A stretch of DNA of 64,000 bases from Irpex lacteus (taxonomy: Eukaryota > Basidiomycota > Agaricomycetes > Polyporales > Irpicaceae): the NCBI GenBank assembly GCA_001986395.2, contig MQVO02000023.1, positions 248,001-312,000 on the forward strand, given 5' to 3'. Below are positions 22,388 through 32,982 of this stretch, piece after piece. The translations under genes and the position numbers were made by a program. The stretch's first letter is position 1. Each line of letters starts with the position of its first letter. The notes below the pieces were generated by a model that saw only the letters and a program-made list of their open reading frames with translations, was not told where the DNA came from and searched no databases.

Positions 22388-22783
22388 ACTTAGTTTGGGA
22401 GCTTAAATCAACCAAACAAGGGCCTAGGACGTCAGGACTGCAGACTGAGATGAGCAACTAGGATAACATTGAGGAGTATACAAAACAACACACCTGCAAA
22501 CTGAGATGAGCAACTAGAGGTTGCCTAGTGGCCTCAGACCGCAGGATGAGTGACTCAGGGCGCTTAAACGCGGCAAATGCTGTACAAAGCGCCCAGGGAC
22601 GCAGAAACTGCAAAGTCCAAATATGGCCACAGAGATTTGAGAAAAATCAGGAATAAATACGAGAAAAATACTAACACTACTGTGGAGTGGGATAGACTAT
22701 ATGTGAGTGATAAAAGGAGTGAAAATGACCATAATAAATGCAAAATGGGCGGAAAGCATGTGCTCACAGCACTATATTCAACA
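22388..22783 (-). repeat. Solo Copia LTR, minus strand, about 396 bp
   Basis: Inverse copy of the Copia-1 LTR (TGTTGAATATAG...CTAAGT) flanked by the 5-bp duplication GGTAG (22383-22387, 22784-22788). The R2 copy at 47.5 kb shows the empty site. This solo copy fixes the LTR 3' terminus as ACTAAGT and the duplication length as five. Confidence 0.9.
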
Positions 22784-22884
22784 GGTAGTGTTCCAATAAG
22801 GCCACAATTATGGGTGCTTATGTTTGAAAATTTTGATTGTGGCCACAAAATTGATGCAACATGGTATTGGTGTAGCTCCTTATA

Positions 22885-23778
22885 CAGTAGCGGCAAAAAG
22901 TCCTGCAACATCCTTATATGGAAGGTGCACTTTGTACGCTTTCGTTGTGATTTCGGGCAGCGTCAATGTACGTAAAATCACCAAAATATCTACTGTAGGA
23001 GTAGTTGATGTATACTGTAATGCTGCGTAAAACCTGCCCAAGATGAATGAGGGTACATTGAGATATACAACACATACAACAACTACCATAAATCCTGCAG
23101 TTGGACAAATATTACCCTCTGAATCAAGCAGGAAACAGTAGGTCTGTAGCTGATAATAATGCTCAAGTACTCCTTGACACAACCCTGATGTGATTGGATG
23201 ATTCCGCTGAGAAGGTGGCTTGAGAGGTTGGCTCAAAATATACTGTCTTTACGTTAGAAATCACTACATGCTCGTTAAAATTTGGGAACCAGGCAAATTG
23301 GATCCATAAACATTAATACAGGCTACTATAGATGCCAAGATAATTATGAGATATAAACTGAGAATCTGCATGTCCATGTACAATTTCTAGACACAAGAGA
23401 GCTTTCAGGCCAACCACAGATGCACAAATTAATCCACCTAAGACATTGATTTTGGAATGAAATTGTGCAGGTGCTCTTCCACCATGTATAGGAGCATCTT
23501 GTCCTTGCGATATGCTATAGAACTATTGTTCCCTGCGTGATTTAGAGGGTAATATTTGTCCAACTACAGGATTTATGGTAGTTTTTGTATGTGTTGTATA
23601 TCTCAATGTACCCTCATTCATCTTGGACGGTTTTACGCAGCATTACAGTATATATCAACTACTCCTACAGTAAATATTTTGGTGGTTTTACGTACATCGA
23701 CGCTGCCCGAAATCACAACGAAAGCGTACAAAGTGCACCTTCCATATAAGGATGTTGCAGAACTTTTTCCCGCTACTG
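22885..23778 (+). mobile_element. MITE-3, 894-bp foldback element with about 235-bp inverted arms, TA target
   Basis: Left terminus CAGTAGCGGCAAAAAGTCCT, right terminus its inverted complement, TA on both sides (22883-22884, 23779-23780). The arms run about 235 bp and are nearly identical; the loop is about 420 bp and shows no transposase. The R2 copy at 47.5 kb lacks it. CAGT..AAAAAG ends with a TA target are typical of Tc1/mariner relatives. Confidence 0.88.
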
Positions 23779-23780
23779 TA

Positions 23781-24638
23781 TGTCTTAGAACAACTGTATG
23801 TTGAAATGTTCTACAGATGTCAGATAGAAGCACAGAGTTGTCCAGCAACTATCCTGCTGCACAAATCGAGTGTGAAACCACGTCCATGGCAAGGAAGGCT
23901 GTGTTACTGTATCACTGTGTGAAACATATTTTTCCATAAGAGAAAGAGTCTTTGAGTTTGGAGAAACATATAAACTTGAATAATCAAAGATGCCTGAAAG
24001 ATGGGCTCAAGACACTGTAGGCACATGTGAGCATGTATTCTTAGCCGTAGGTTATTCTGTGGAGTAGTAATAAGCATTCAGTGTATTTGCTACATTTTGT
24101 TCATGCCTACTTTGAGAGATGTGCTCTGTTATTCACTATCAGGTCAGCTTCACCAATCAATATAAGCACATGGGTGACTTTAGCTTCAGTGTAAGAAGTC
24201 ACTGTGTTCAAGACATACCTGGTATGAATGTTGTGTGTCTTTAAACCAATCACATATTGCACTACGACTTCCCAAGTACTCCTATGACTTTCAGCATATA
24301 TTTGTCATTGAACAGTTGGACAACAATTTTTGCTTTCTATTCTGCTCTCCTAGACACATTCTCCTCGGAAAGTCAACCTATCCTATGCTCGTAGCTTCAC
24401 CAATGATTTTAACCCACACAAGACCTGGTACATCTGGTCTGATGCACTAGGACAGCTACATTCTTGTAGGGGAACAGTAGAGATAGCTGAGTTGGAATGT
24501 GAGCTCCATATAGGGTATTAGGATAATAATGACAATATATGTTTTGCAATGCATAGTCTGCTCGCCAAAGACCCCTGGAGCACCATAAACTCATATAAGA
24601 CTTGTGGATACAAGTTAGCAGAACACAGTGGCCACTGG
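23781..24638 (+). other. AT-rich sequence, no recognised gene
   Basis: The first part continues repeat R2 in diverged form. The rest has only short frames without recognisable domains. Confidence 0.4.
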
Positions 24639-26969
24639 TCAACACTCCCCCTTGATGTAGCACATCTTGGAGCTGTGTCAGACACTCCCCCTCAACCTAG
24701 CATCACTCTAGCCCCATAAGCTTGCGCAAATGAGAGACCTTGACAGGAGGCAAAGCCTTGGTCAAGAGATCTGCTGGCATCTCGGCTGTGGGACAGTACA
24801 CAGGTTGAACCATGCCTTCACCAACCTTCTCCTTCAGCCAATACAATCGCAAATCGATGTGCGTAACCCTAGAGAACTTATCCGAGTTTTTGGCAACAGC
24901 AATCGCAGAGTTGTTGTCCACAAAGATGGTAGAAGGCGACTTGAACTTGTAACCAAGCAGATTATGCATCCACCTATTCAGACGCAGACTTTGGTGTGGA
25001 CCCGGATTCTTGTCGTTTAACAGGTGGATACCTTGTCTGCATGGGATCTGGCGTAGTCAACTGGAGTAGCAAGCTGCAGCCATGGGTTACTCTGTCTACC
25101 ACTGAGGCAGAGTACGTTGCTGGAGTGGAAGCTGCCAAGGAGGCTGTGTGCAGAACAGCTCTGGCTTCGACGAGTCAGGACCATAAGTGAGTTTCAGGTC
25201 CATAGCTCCCTTCAAGCACCGGAACAGGATTGGAGTTGAAGCAGGCCAGCTTGGACACCATGTAGGCATTATCCGGACGAGTGGAAGTGGCCAAGTACAT
25301 GAATTGATGTAGGGGAACGGCTTGTATGTGTGCTCAGAGGGAGAGTTGGGGCAGTCAGCAGCACTGAGATGCGTGTTGGGTATCACAGGAGTCAACACAG
25401 AGGAGCAATCAGAGAAACCATATGTCTCAAGCATGTCCCACAATGTATTGGCGTTGAGACAGCGAGATACAATGATTCAGACCAGGCTTGCCAAAATGGA
25501 ATCCGTCAGGTTGCTGCATGTAGATCTCCTCCTCGAGGGTGCCATTGATATAGGCATGGGAGATGTCCACAGAGCGAAGGCCGAGGTCCTCGAGTGCAAC
25601 TAGTGCAAGGACAGTGCGTATAGAAGCCATGCGGACTGATGTCTCAAGCATGTCCACAATGTACTTGCATTGAGACAGCGAGATACGATGATTTAGAGGT
25701 CCCTGATGATTTCTATGCCAAGGAGCCATAAAGTGGGTCACAGATCGCGCAGTTTGAAGTGCTTGAAGAGCCAGGAAACCACACGGTCGGATTCTGCCTT
25801 AGAAGGCGAAGCAGTGGTTATGTCGTCTGTGAAGACAGGTATTATGATACTGACATCACCTCTTCTCCAGATAAAGAGAGAGGCATCAGACTGGAGGCGT
25901 GTAAATCCCCCTTGCTTGAGCACCTTGCTCAGCTCGGGGTACCAAACGCGTCCAGCCTGCTTGAGTCCATACAAGGACTTCACAAGACGTAGCACTTCAC
26001 CAGGCTTGCCAAAATGGAATCCGTCAGGTTGCTGCATGTAAATCTCCTCCTCGAGGGTACCGTTGATATAGGCATGGGAGATGTCCACAGAGCGTAGGTC
26101 GAGGTCCTCGAGTGCAGCTAGTGCAAGGACTGTGCGTATAGAAGCCATGCGGACTGTAGGAGCAAAGGTCTCGACATAATTGAAGCCAGGACATTGGGAG
26201 AAGGCCTTAGGAACAGGTCGAGCCTTGAGACGATCAATAGAGCCATCTGCGTTGTGCTTCTTTGCAAAAACCCAAGGGCAAGGTATAGATACCCAAGTTC
26301 AATTCTCCAAGTGTGCATTAATCTCTTCTTGGGCAGCTGCTTGCCATAGATCCCAATTATCTCGCTTCAATGCCTCGCTCATAGAGCGAGGGACAACTTC
26401 TGAATCACCAGAGTGTGCCCTTGCAACATATTCACCATCTGTATCATCATCCTCTTCATCTGGATCAAGTGAACTAGTTCCCTCGTCCTCAGAATCCTCC
26501 TCGGCATGACTATGCTCAGCAGAAGCTGGCGAAGCAGAGGCTGGCTCAGGAGTAGATAGCTCCGGAGCTGGAGATGACTCTTGACTAGGACTTGGTTGAA
26601 CCTTTCACCATTCACCTGGAGGGTTTCTGGTACGTTTGGGATAGCGTGCAGCAATGAGATGCCAAGGAGCAGAATCACCTGCTTCTGAGGAGGGGGCAGA
26701 AACAGCACCACGACGACGAGCGCGCTGAGGAGCAGCAGAGGGACCAGCCTGTGGCTCAGAGCGCACAGACTGAGGAGGTGCAGGAGGTGTAGGACGAGCC
26801 TAAGGAGCTGGTTGGACAGCAGGGCACACATAGGGCGCAGAAATGGATGGTGGTGGAGGAGCTGGGACAGGATCGACTTGGACACCAAGAGGGAGTGCTG
26901 GAGGCGCATCTGGACGAGCAGGCGCATTCTCGTCAGCAGGAGCAGGTTCCTCCTCCTCAAGTTGAGGCT
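24639..26969 (-). pseudogene. Old Copia copy, pol part (RT and RNase H), rearranged
   Basis: Minus-strand sequence close to the 3' half of the Copia-1 pol: polypurine tract and TGTTGA of the lost 3' LTR at the left edge, RNase H, RT and the proline-rich spacer. It carries stops, a local inversion (about 24971-25147, RNase H coded on the plus strand) and a scrambled duplication (about 25448-25640). The right edge is the insertion point of the tandem Copia array, with GTGGC at 26970-26974; the copy resumes at 37956. Confidence 0.9.
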
Positions 26970-26974
26970 GTGGC

Positions 26975-27394
26975 TGTTGAATATAGTGCTGTGAGCACAT
27001 GCTTTCCGCTTATTTTGCATTTGTTATGGTCATTTTTCACTCCTTTTATCACTCACATATGGTCTATCCCACTCCACAGTAGTGTTGGTATTTTTCTCAC
27101 ATTTTTCCTGATTTTTCCCAAGCCTCTGTGGCCATATTTATGCCCCCACTATAGTGTAGACTTGGACTTTGCAGTTTCTGCGCTCCTGGGCGCTTTCTAC
27201 GGCATTTGCCGCGTTTAAGCGCCCTGAGTCGCTCATCCTGCAGCCTGAGGCCTCTAGGCAACCTCTAGTTGCTCACCTCAGTCTGCAGGTATGTTCTTGT
27301 GTATATTCTTCAATGTTATGCTAGTTGCTCACCTCAGTCTGCAGTCCTGACGTTCTAGGCCCTTGTTTGGTCGAGTTAAGCTCCCAAACTAAGT
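26975..27394 (+). repeat. Copia-1 LTR 1 (420 bp)
   Basis: Starts TGTTGAATATAG and ends ACTAAGT, not the usual CA; the end is fixed by target duplications of three independent insertions and by the abutting primer site. Two copies of GTTGCTCACCTCAGTCTGCA lie near the 3' side, about 50 bp apart. Confidence 0.9.
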
Positions 27395-27409
27395 GGTTAT
27401 GAGCCCCGG
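27395..27409 (+). promoter_or_regulatory. Primer binding site, complement of initiator tRNA-Met anticodon stem-loop
   Basis: GGTTATGAGCCCCGG directly follows the LTR. Its complement contains GGGCTCATAACC, the anticodon stem-loop (anticodon CAU) of initiator tRNA-Met. Drosophila copia and yeast Ty5 use a half-tRNA-Met primer cut in the anticodon loop, so the same priming is likely. Repeated at 32675-32689. Confidence 0.75.
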
Positions 27410-27702
27410 CCCCTCTGTGGCCACTACATCCAAACTTCATCGCATCAATCCAGCCCCTTCCCATTGTCCCTTCGCTCCAAATCTTATATCATTCGATTCT
27501 ACTCGTCTGTGGCTATCTACTGGTGCAACAATCAGGCCGATTCGTCAAGAACTCCGTTCTCTATCGCCTTATCAGTCTTTCCTGGCCCCTATCTTGAAAA
27601 TTTCGCCCCCTGAAGCCATTTCTTCGCCTCTGGCCCATTTCCCTCGCCTCCTGTCGTCTCTACTCGCATTCTACCCCCTCCTAGACGTCTCTATCGCCCT
27701 CT

Positions 27703-30700
27703 ATGGACTCCCAAACGTCCTCTGGACCGCGCTTTCCAGCTCTGAAAACTGGCAACTACCCTCAGTGGTCTGGAGACATGAGGGCCTGGCTGATGAGTAA
27801 GGGGTTGTGGAGATTGGTTAAGGGAGATGAGAAGGAGCCTGTTGCAGTGGATGATTCGAAGCCTACTGAGGCTGAGAGGAAGGCTAGGTCGGATTGGCAG
27901 GACAGGGCGCTCAAGGCAGCTGGTGAGCTTTATTTGGCACTCTCAGACGACCAGAAGACACACTTGGACGCCATTGAGGACGACCCTGTCAAGATCTGGG
28001 CCAAACTCGCCTCTGTGCACCTCCAAAAGGTCCCTGGAGCGCGTTTCAACGCTTGGGAGTCGTTCTTCTCCATCCAGATGCGTCCTGAGGAGTCCCTGTC
28101 CGACCTCATGACCAGGATCGATGCTGCCATGCTCAGGGTGAAGAATCTTCGCCCAGACACCTACACCATCAAGGATTTGGACGAAGAACTCGTCTGTATG
28201 ACGATGATTCGAGCTCTACCTGCTGAGTACCAGTCCTTTGCCTCCTCCCTTCAACTCCTCGACCATATCTCGAAGGACAAGCTCCAGGCCGCCTTCATCA
28301 ACGAGCAGCAGCTCAGGTCGTCGTCCCTATCCACTTCCCAGTCCCCCAGTCATGTCATCATGCAGGCCTCTCAGCTTGTGTGCTCGTTCTGTGACCTCCC
28401 TGGCCATGTGGTCGACACCTGCACTCGATATCGCTCTGCCAAGGCTACAGCCTCGAAGGACGCGGCTCAGAAGCAGGAAGAGCGCAGGAAGGCGAAGAAA
28501 CGCGGTGGCAAGGCCCAAGCAGCTCAGGAGGTCACTTCTACCACCTCTGATGCATCATCTACCTCGGAGTTCGCTGGCAAAGCAAGTTCCCCTTCTTCTC
28601 CCACCTCCTCCACACCTCAGACCCCATCTGACCACCTCTGGACCGCAGATACAGGCGCCACTTCTCATATGACGCCCCACAGACACTGGTTGCGCAATTA
28701 CAAGCCTCTCTCCATCCCTATCCGGCTTGCCAACAACACAGTCGTCCATTCTGCAGGTGTAGGGTCGGTGGTATTTGCTCCAGAGGTTGAAGGGGAGTCT
28801 GTGCGCCATGTCGAGTTCTCTAGAGTCTTGCATGTACCAGAATTGGGATCCAATCTACTCTCTGTGCTCTATCTTGCCAGAAACCACCGCTTCAACGTCC
28901 ATATCTCATGTGAGCGCATGGACTTCATTCAGGACTCTGTCACTCGCTTCTGTGCGCCCATTGACGCGTCCAACACTGCCCACCTTGCTGGCAATGTCAT
29001 CCCTGCTCCAGAATCCGCTCTGGTCAGCGCAACTTCGACTCTACCTCTAGATGGGTCTCTCTGGCATCGTCGCTTTGCCCACCACCATCATGCTGGTGTC
29101 AAGAAGCTTATCTCTGAGGGTGTCGTTCTGGGCCTGAAGCTCGACTCGGCTGCTCCTGCAGATCCTATCTGTGAGCCATGCCTTGCTGGCAAGCTCAACG
29201 CAGCTCCATTCCCTTCCTCCACCTCCAGAACTACTCGACCTCTCGCCCTCATTCACTCTGACGTCCATGGACCTCTCCCTGTCCGCACACACTCTGGCTA
29301 CCGCTACTGGAGCACCTGGATCGACGACTATGGCCGCTTCAAGGTGGTGATTCCCATGAAAGCCAAGTCTGAGACCTTTGATGCCTTCAAACGGTTCAAA
29401 GCCTATGCAGAGACTCAGCTAGGTACGAAAATCGCCGCTCTGCAGGACGACAAGGGTGGGGAATACATGTCGAAGGAGTTTGAGCAGTACTGCATCGACC
29501 ATGGCATTGCCAGACGTCACACAGTGCGCAACAGGCCCCAGCAGAATGGTGTAGCAGAGCGATACAATCGTACTCTTGGTGAAGGGATCACTGCCATGCT
29601 CCAGGAAGCTGGTCTGCCATTGTCGTGCTGGGGGGAGGCTCTAGCTGCCCTTGTTCACGTCCTGAACCGTGTACCCACCTCTACTGCGCCCACCACTACT
29701 CCCTATGAAGTGTGGTTCAAGCGCAAGCCAGATGTCTCTAATCTTCGGATCTGGGGATGCCTGGCCTATGTGCACGTGCAGAAGGACAAACGAGGTCAGC
29801 TGGGCTCTCGTATGGAGAAGTGCATCTTCATTGGTTATCCTCCAGACTACAAAGGCTGGAAATTCTACAATCCAGCCACCAAACGCACTGTTATCTCTGA
29901 ACGTGCTGTATTTGACGAGAGGTATTTCCCTGGGCTCAAGAACTGGTCCTCTGTACCTTCTTATCGCTCTGTCCCTCCCACAACCAATACACCTCTCATC
30001 TTGAACTCTGGACTCGATGAAGATGCTCTTCCACCTCCTCCTACCCTTCCTATGCTGCCACAGCCTCGACTTGAGGGGGAGGAACCTGCTCCTGCTGTGG
30101 ATAATGCGCCTGCTCGTCCAGATGCGCCTCCAGCACTCCCTCTTGGTGTCCAAGTCGATCCTGTCCCAGCTCCTCCACCACCATCCACTCCTGCGCCCTC
30201 TGTGCGCCCTGCTGTCCAACCAGCCCCTCAGGCTCGTCCTGCGCCTCCTGCACCTCCCCAGTCTGTGCGCTCTGAGCCACAGGCTGGTCCCTCTGCTGCT
30301 CCTCCGCGCCCTCGTCGTCGTGGTGCTGTTTCTGCCCCCTCCTCAGAAGCAGGTGATTCTGCTCCTGGGCATCTCATTGCTGCACGCTATCCCAGACGTA
30401 CCAGAAATCCTCCAGGTGAATGGTGGAAGGTTCAACCAAGTCCTAGTCCAGAGTCGTCTCCAGCTCCGGAGCCATCTACTCCTGAGCCAGCCTCTGCTTC
30501 GCCAGCTCCTGCTGAGCCTAGTCACGCTGAGGAAGACTCTGAGGACGAGGTGACCAGTTCACTTGATCCTGATGAAGAGGATGATGATACAGACGGTGAA
30601 TATGTTGCAAGGGCACACTCTGGTGATTCAGAAGCTGTCCCTCGCTCTATGAGCGAGGCATTGAAGCGAGATGATAGGGATCTATGGCAAGCAGCTGCCC

Positions 30701-32196
30701 AAGAAGAGATTAATGCGCACTTGGAGAATGGAACTTGGGTATCTAGTCCTCTGCCTCCTGGCAAGAAGGCTATACCTTGCCGTTGGGTGTTTGCGAAGAA
30801 GTATAATGCAGACGGCTCTGTTGAACGTCTCAAGGCTCGACTTGTTGCTAAGGGCTTCTCCCAACGCCCTGGTTTCGATTATGTCGAGACCTTTGCTCCT
30901 ACAGTCCGCATGGCTTCTATACGCACAGTCCTTGCACTAGCTGCGCTCGAGGACCTCGACCTTCGCTCAGTGGACATCTCCCATGCCTATATTAATGGCA
31001 CCCTCGAGGAGGAGATCTACATGCAGCAACCTGACGGATTCCATTTTGGCAAGCCTGGTGAAGTGCTTCGTCTTGTGAAGTCCTTGTATGGACTCAAGCA
31101 GGCCGGACGCGTTTGGTACCTCGAGCTGAGCAAGGTGCTCAAGCAAGAGGGATTTACACGCCTCCAGTCTGATGCCTCTCTCTTTATCTGGAGAAGAGGT
31201 GATGTCAGTATCATCATGCCTGTCTTCACAGATGACATAACCATTGCTTCGCCTTCCAAGGCAGAATCGGACCGTGTGGTTGCCTGGCTCTCCAAGCACT
31301 TCAAACTGCGCGATCTGGGACTCACATCGTGGCTCCTTGGCATAGAAATCACCAGGGACCTTCTAAATCATCGTATCTCGCTGTCTCAACGCCAATACAT
31401 TGTGGACATGCTTGAAACATATGGCTTCACTGATTGCTCCTCTGTGTTGACTCCTATGATACCCAACACGCATTTGAGTGCGGCTGACTGCCCCAACTCA
31501 CCCTCTGAGCGCGCATACATGCAGCAGTTCCCCTACATCAATGCTGTGGGCGCACTCATGTACTTGGCCACTTCCACTCGCCCAGACATCGCCTACACTG
31601 TGTCCAAGCTGGCCTGCTTCAACTCCAATCCTGGCAAAGCACACTGGGCTGCTGTAAAGCATCTGTTCAGGTACTTGAAGGGAACCATGGACCTGAAACT
31701 CACTTATGGTCCTGACTCTTCGAAACCAGAGCTCTTCTGCACCTATTCGGATGCAGACTTTGGTATGGACCCGGATTCTCGTCGCTCTACAGGTGGATAC
31801 CTTGTCTGCATGGGATCTGGCGCAGTCAACTGGAGTAGCAAGCTTCAGCCATGGGTAACTCTGTCTACAACTGAGGCAGAGTATGTTGCTGCAGTGGAAG
31901 CTGCGAAGGAGGCCTTGTGGATGCGTAATCTGCTCACTGAGCTTGGTTACAAGTTCAATTCGCCTTCTACCATCTTTGTGGACAATAACTCTGCGATTGC
32001 TGTTGCCAAAAACCCGGAGAAGTTCTCTAGGGTGAAGCACATCGATTTGCGGTTGTATTGGCTGAAGGAGAAGGTTGGTGAAGGCATGGTTCAGCCTGTG
32101 TACTGTCCCACAGCCGAGATGCCAGCAGATCTCTTGACCAAGGCTTTGGCTCCTGTCAAGGTCTCTCATTTGCGCAAGCTTATGGGGCTTGAGTGA
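27703..32196 (+). CDS. Copia-1 Gag-Pol polyprotein, intact copy (1497 aa)
   Basis: One uninterrupted frame. Order: Gag of the UBN2/DUF4219 style (1-215), CCHC knuckle (C227-x2-C-x4-H-x4-C), aspartic protease (DTGAT at D316), integrase zinc finger (H455 region to C490/C493), integrase core with D520, D583 and E619, a long Pro-rich and then acidic spacer (about 770-990), reverse transcriptase with FTDD at residues 1175-1178, and RNase H (D1350, E1391, D1427). Protease-integrase-RT-RNase H is the Ty1/Copia order. The leader (27395-27702) has a primer site. All catalytic residues that I can place are present, though Thr replaces the usual Val in the YVDD box. It ends 50 bp before the polypurine tract, so this copy could be active. 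Confidence 0.95.
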   Translation: MDSQTSSGPRFPALKTGNYPQWSGDMRAWLMSKGLWRLVKGDEKEPVAVDDSKPTEAERKARSDWQDRALKAAGELYLALSDDQKTHLDAIEDDPVKIWAKLASVHLQKVPGARFNAWESFFSIQMRPEESLSDLMTRIDAAMLRVKNLRPDTYTIKDLDEELVCMTMIRALPAEYQSFASSLQLLDHISKDKLQAAFINEQQLRSSSLSTSQSPSHVIMQASQLVCSFCDLPGHVVDTCTRYRSAKATASKDAAQKQEERRKAKKRGGKAQAAQEVTSTTSDASSTSEFAGKASSPSSPTSSTPQTPSDHLWTADTGATSHMTPHRHWLRNYKPLSIPIRLANNTVVHSAGVGSVVFAPEVEGESVRHVEFSRVLHVPELGSNLLSVLYLARNHRFNVHISCERMDFIQDSVTRFCAPIDASNTAHLAGNVIPAPESALVSATSTLPLDGSLWHRRFAHHHHAGVKKLISEGVVLGLKLDSAAPADPICEPCLAGKLNAAPFPSSTSRTTRPLALIHSDVHGPLPVRTHSGYRYWSTWIDDYGRFKVVIPMKAKSETFDAFKRFKAYAETQLGTKIAALQDDKGGEYMSKEFEQYCIDHGIARRHTVRNRPQQNGVAERYNRTLGEGITAMLQEAGLPLSCWGEALAALVHVLNRVPTSTAPTTTPYEVWFKRKPDVSNLRIWGCLAYVHVQKDKRGQLGSRMEKCIFIGYPPDYKGWKFYNPATKRTVISERAVFDERYFPGLKNWSSVPSYRSVPPTTNTPLILNSGLDEDALPPPPTLPMLPQPRLEGEEPAPAVDNAPARPDAPPALPLGVQVDPVPAPPPPSTPAPSVRPAVQPAPQARPAPPAPPQSVRSEPQAGPSAAPPRPRRRGAVSAPSSEAGDSAPGHLIAARYPRRTRNPPGEWWKVQPSPSPESSPAPEPSTPEPASASPAPAEPSHAEEDSEDEVTSSLDPDEEDDDTDGEYVARAHSGDSEAVPRSMSEALKRDDRDLWQAAAQEEINAHLENGTWVSSPLPPGKKAIPCRWVFAKKYNADGSVERLKARLVAKGFSQRPGFDYVETFAPTVRMASIRTVLALAALEDLDLRSVDISHAYINGTLEEEIYMQQPDGFHFGKPGEVLRLVKSLYGLKQAGRVWYLELSKVLKQEGFTRLQSDASLFIWRRGDVSIIMPVFTDDITIASPSKAESDRVVAWLSKHFKLRDLGLTSWLLGIEITRDLLNHRISLSQRQYIVDMLETYGFTDCSSVLTPMIPNTHLSAADCPNSPSERAYMQQFPYINAVGALMYLATSTRPDIAYTVSKLACFNSNPGKAHWAAVKHLFRYLKGTMDLKLTYGPDSSKPELFCTYSDADFGMDPDSRRSTGGYLVCMGSGAVNWSSKLQPWVTLSTTEAEYVAAVEAAKEALWMRNLLTELGYKFNSPSTIFVDNNSAIAVAKNPEKFSRVKHIDLRLYWLKEKVGEGMVQPVYCPTAEMPADLLTKALAPVKVSHLRKLMGLE

Positions 32197-32245
32197 TGCT
32201 AGGTTGAGGGGGAGTGTGTGACACAGCTCCAAGATGTGCTACATC

Positions 32246-32254
32246 AAGGGGGAG
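32246..32254 (+). promoter_or_regulatory. Polypurine tract of Copia-1
   Basis: AAGGGGGAG directly before the second LTR; the same at 37527-37535 before the third. It is the plus-strand primer site for reverse transcription. Confidence 0.85.
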
Positions 32255-32674
32255 TGTTGAATATAGTGCTGTGAGCACATGCTTTCCGCTTATTTTGCAT
32301 TTGTTATGGTCATTTTTCACTCCTTTTATCACTCACATATGGTCTATCCCACTCCACAGTAGTGTTGGTATTTTTCTCACATTTTTCCTGATTTTTCCCA
32401 AGCCTCTGTGGCCATATTTATGCCCCCACTATAGTGTAGACTTGGACTTTGCAGTTTCTGCGCTCCTGGGCGCTTTCTACGGCATTTGCCGCGTTTAAGC
32501 GCCCTGAGTCGCTCATCCTGCAGCCTGAGGCCTCTAGGCAACCTCTAGTTGCTCACCTCAGTCTGCAGGTATGTTCTTGTGTATATTCTTCAATGTTATG
32601 CTAGTTGCTCACCTCAGTCTGCAGTCCTGACGTTCTAGGCCCTTGTTTGGTCGAGTTAAGCTCCCAAACTAAGT
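32255..32674 (+). repeat. Copia-1 LTR 2, shared by both bodies
   Basis: Identical by eye to LTR 1. It serves as 3' LTR of the first body and 5' LTR of the second. Confidence 0.92.
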
Positions 32675-32982
32675 GGTTATGAGCCCCGGCCCCTCTGTGG
32701 CCACTACATCCAAACTTCATCGCATCAATCCAGCCCCTTCCCATTGTCCCTTCGCTCCAAATCTTATATCATTCGATTCTACTCGTCTGTGGCTATCTAC
32801 TGGTGCAACAATCAGGCCGATTCGTCAAGAACTCCGTTCTCTATCGCCTTATCAGTCTTTCCTGGCCCCTATCTTGAAAATTTCGCCCCCTGAAGCCATT
32901 TCTTCGCCTCTGGCCCATTTCCCTCGCCTCCTGTCGTCTCTACTCGCATTCTACCCCCTCCTAGACGTCTCTATCGCCCTCT

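Noticed and set aside
24730..26509. Several plus-strand frames in the old Copia region
   Set aside because: Apart from the inverted RNase H block, all are complements of decayed minus-strand pol.
27393..27800. 135-codon frame in the Copia leader, repeated in the second body
   Set aside because: It spans the primer site and overlaps the Gag start in another register; no Gag-like sequence.
29641..32232. Long antisense frames across Copia pol (192 and 244 codons)
   Set aside because: They are complements of a conserved coding frame with biased codons and occur identically in both bodies.
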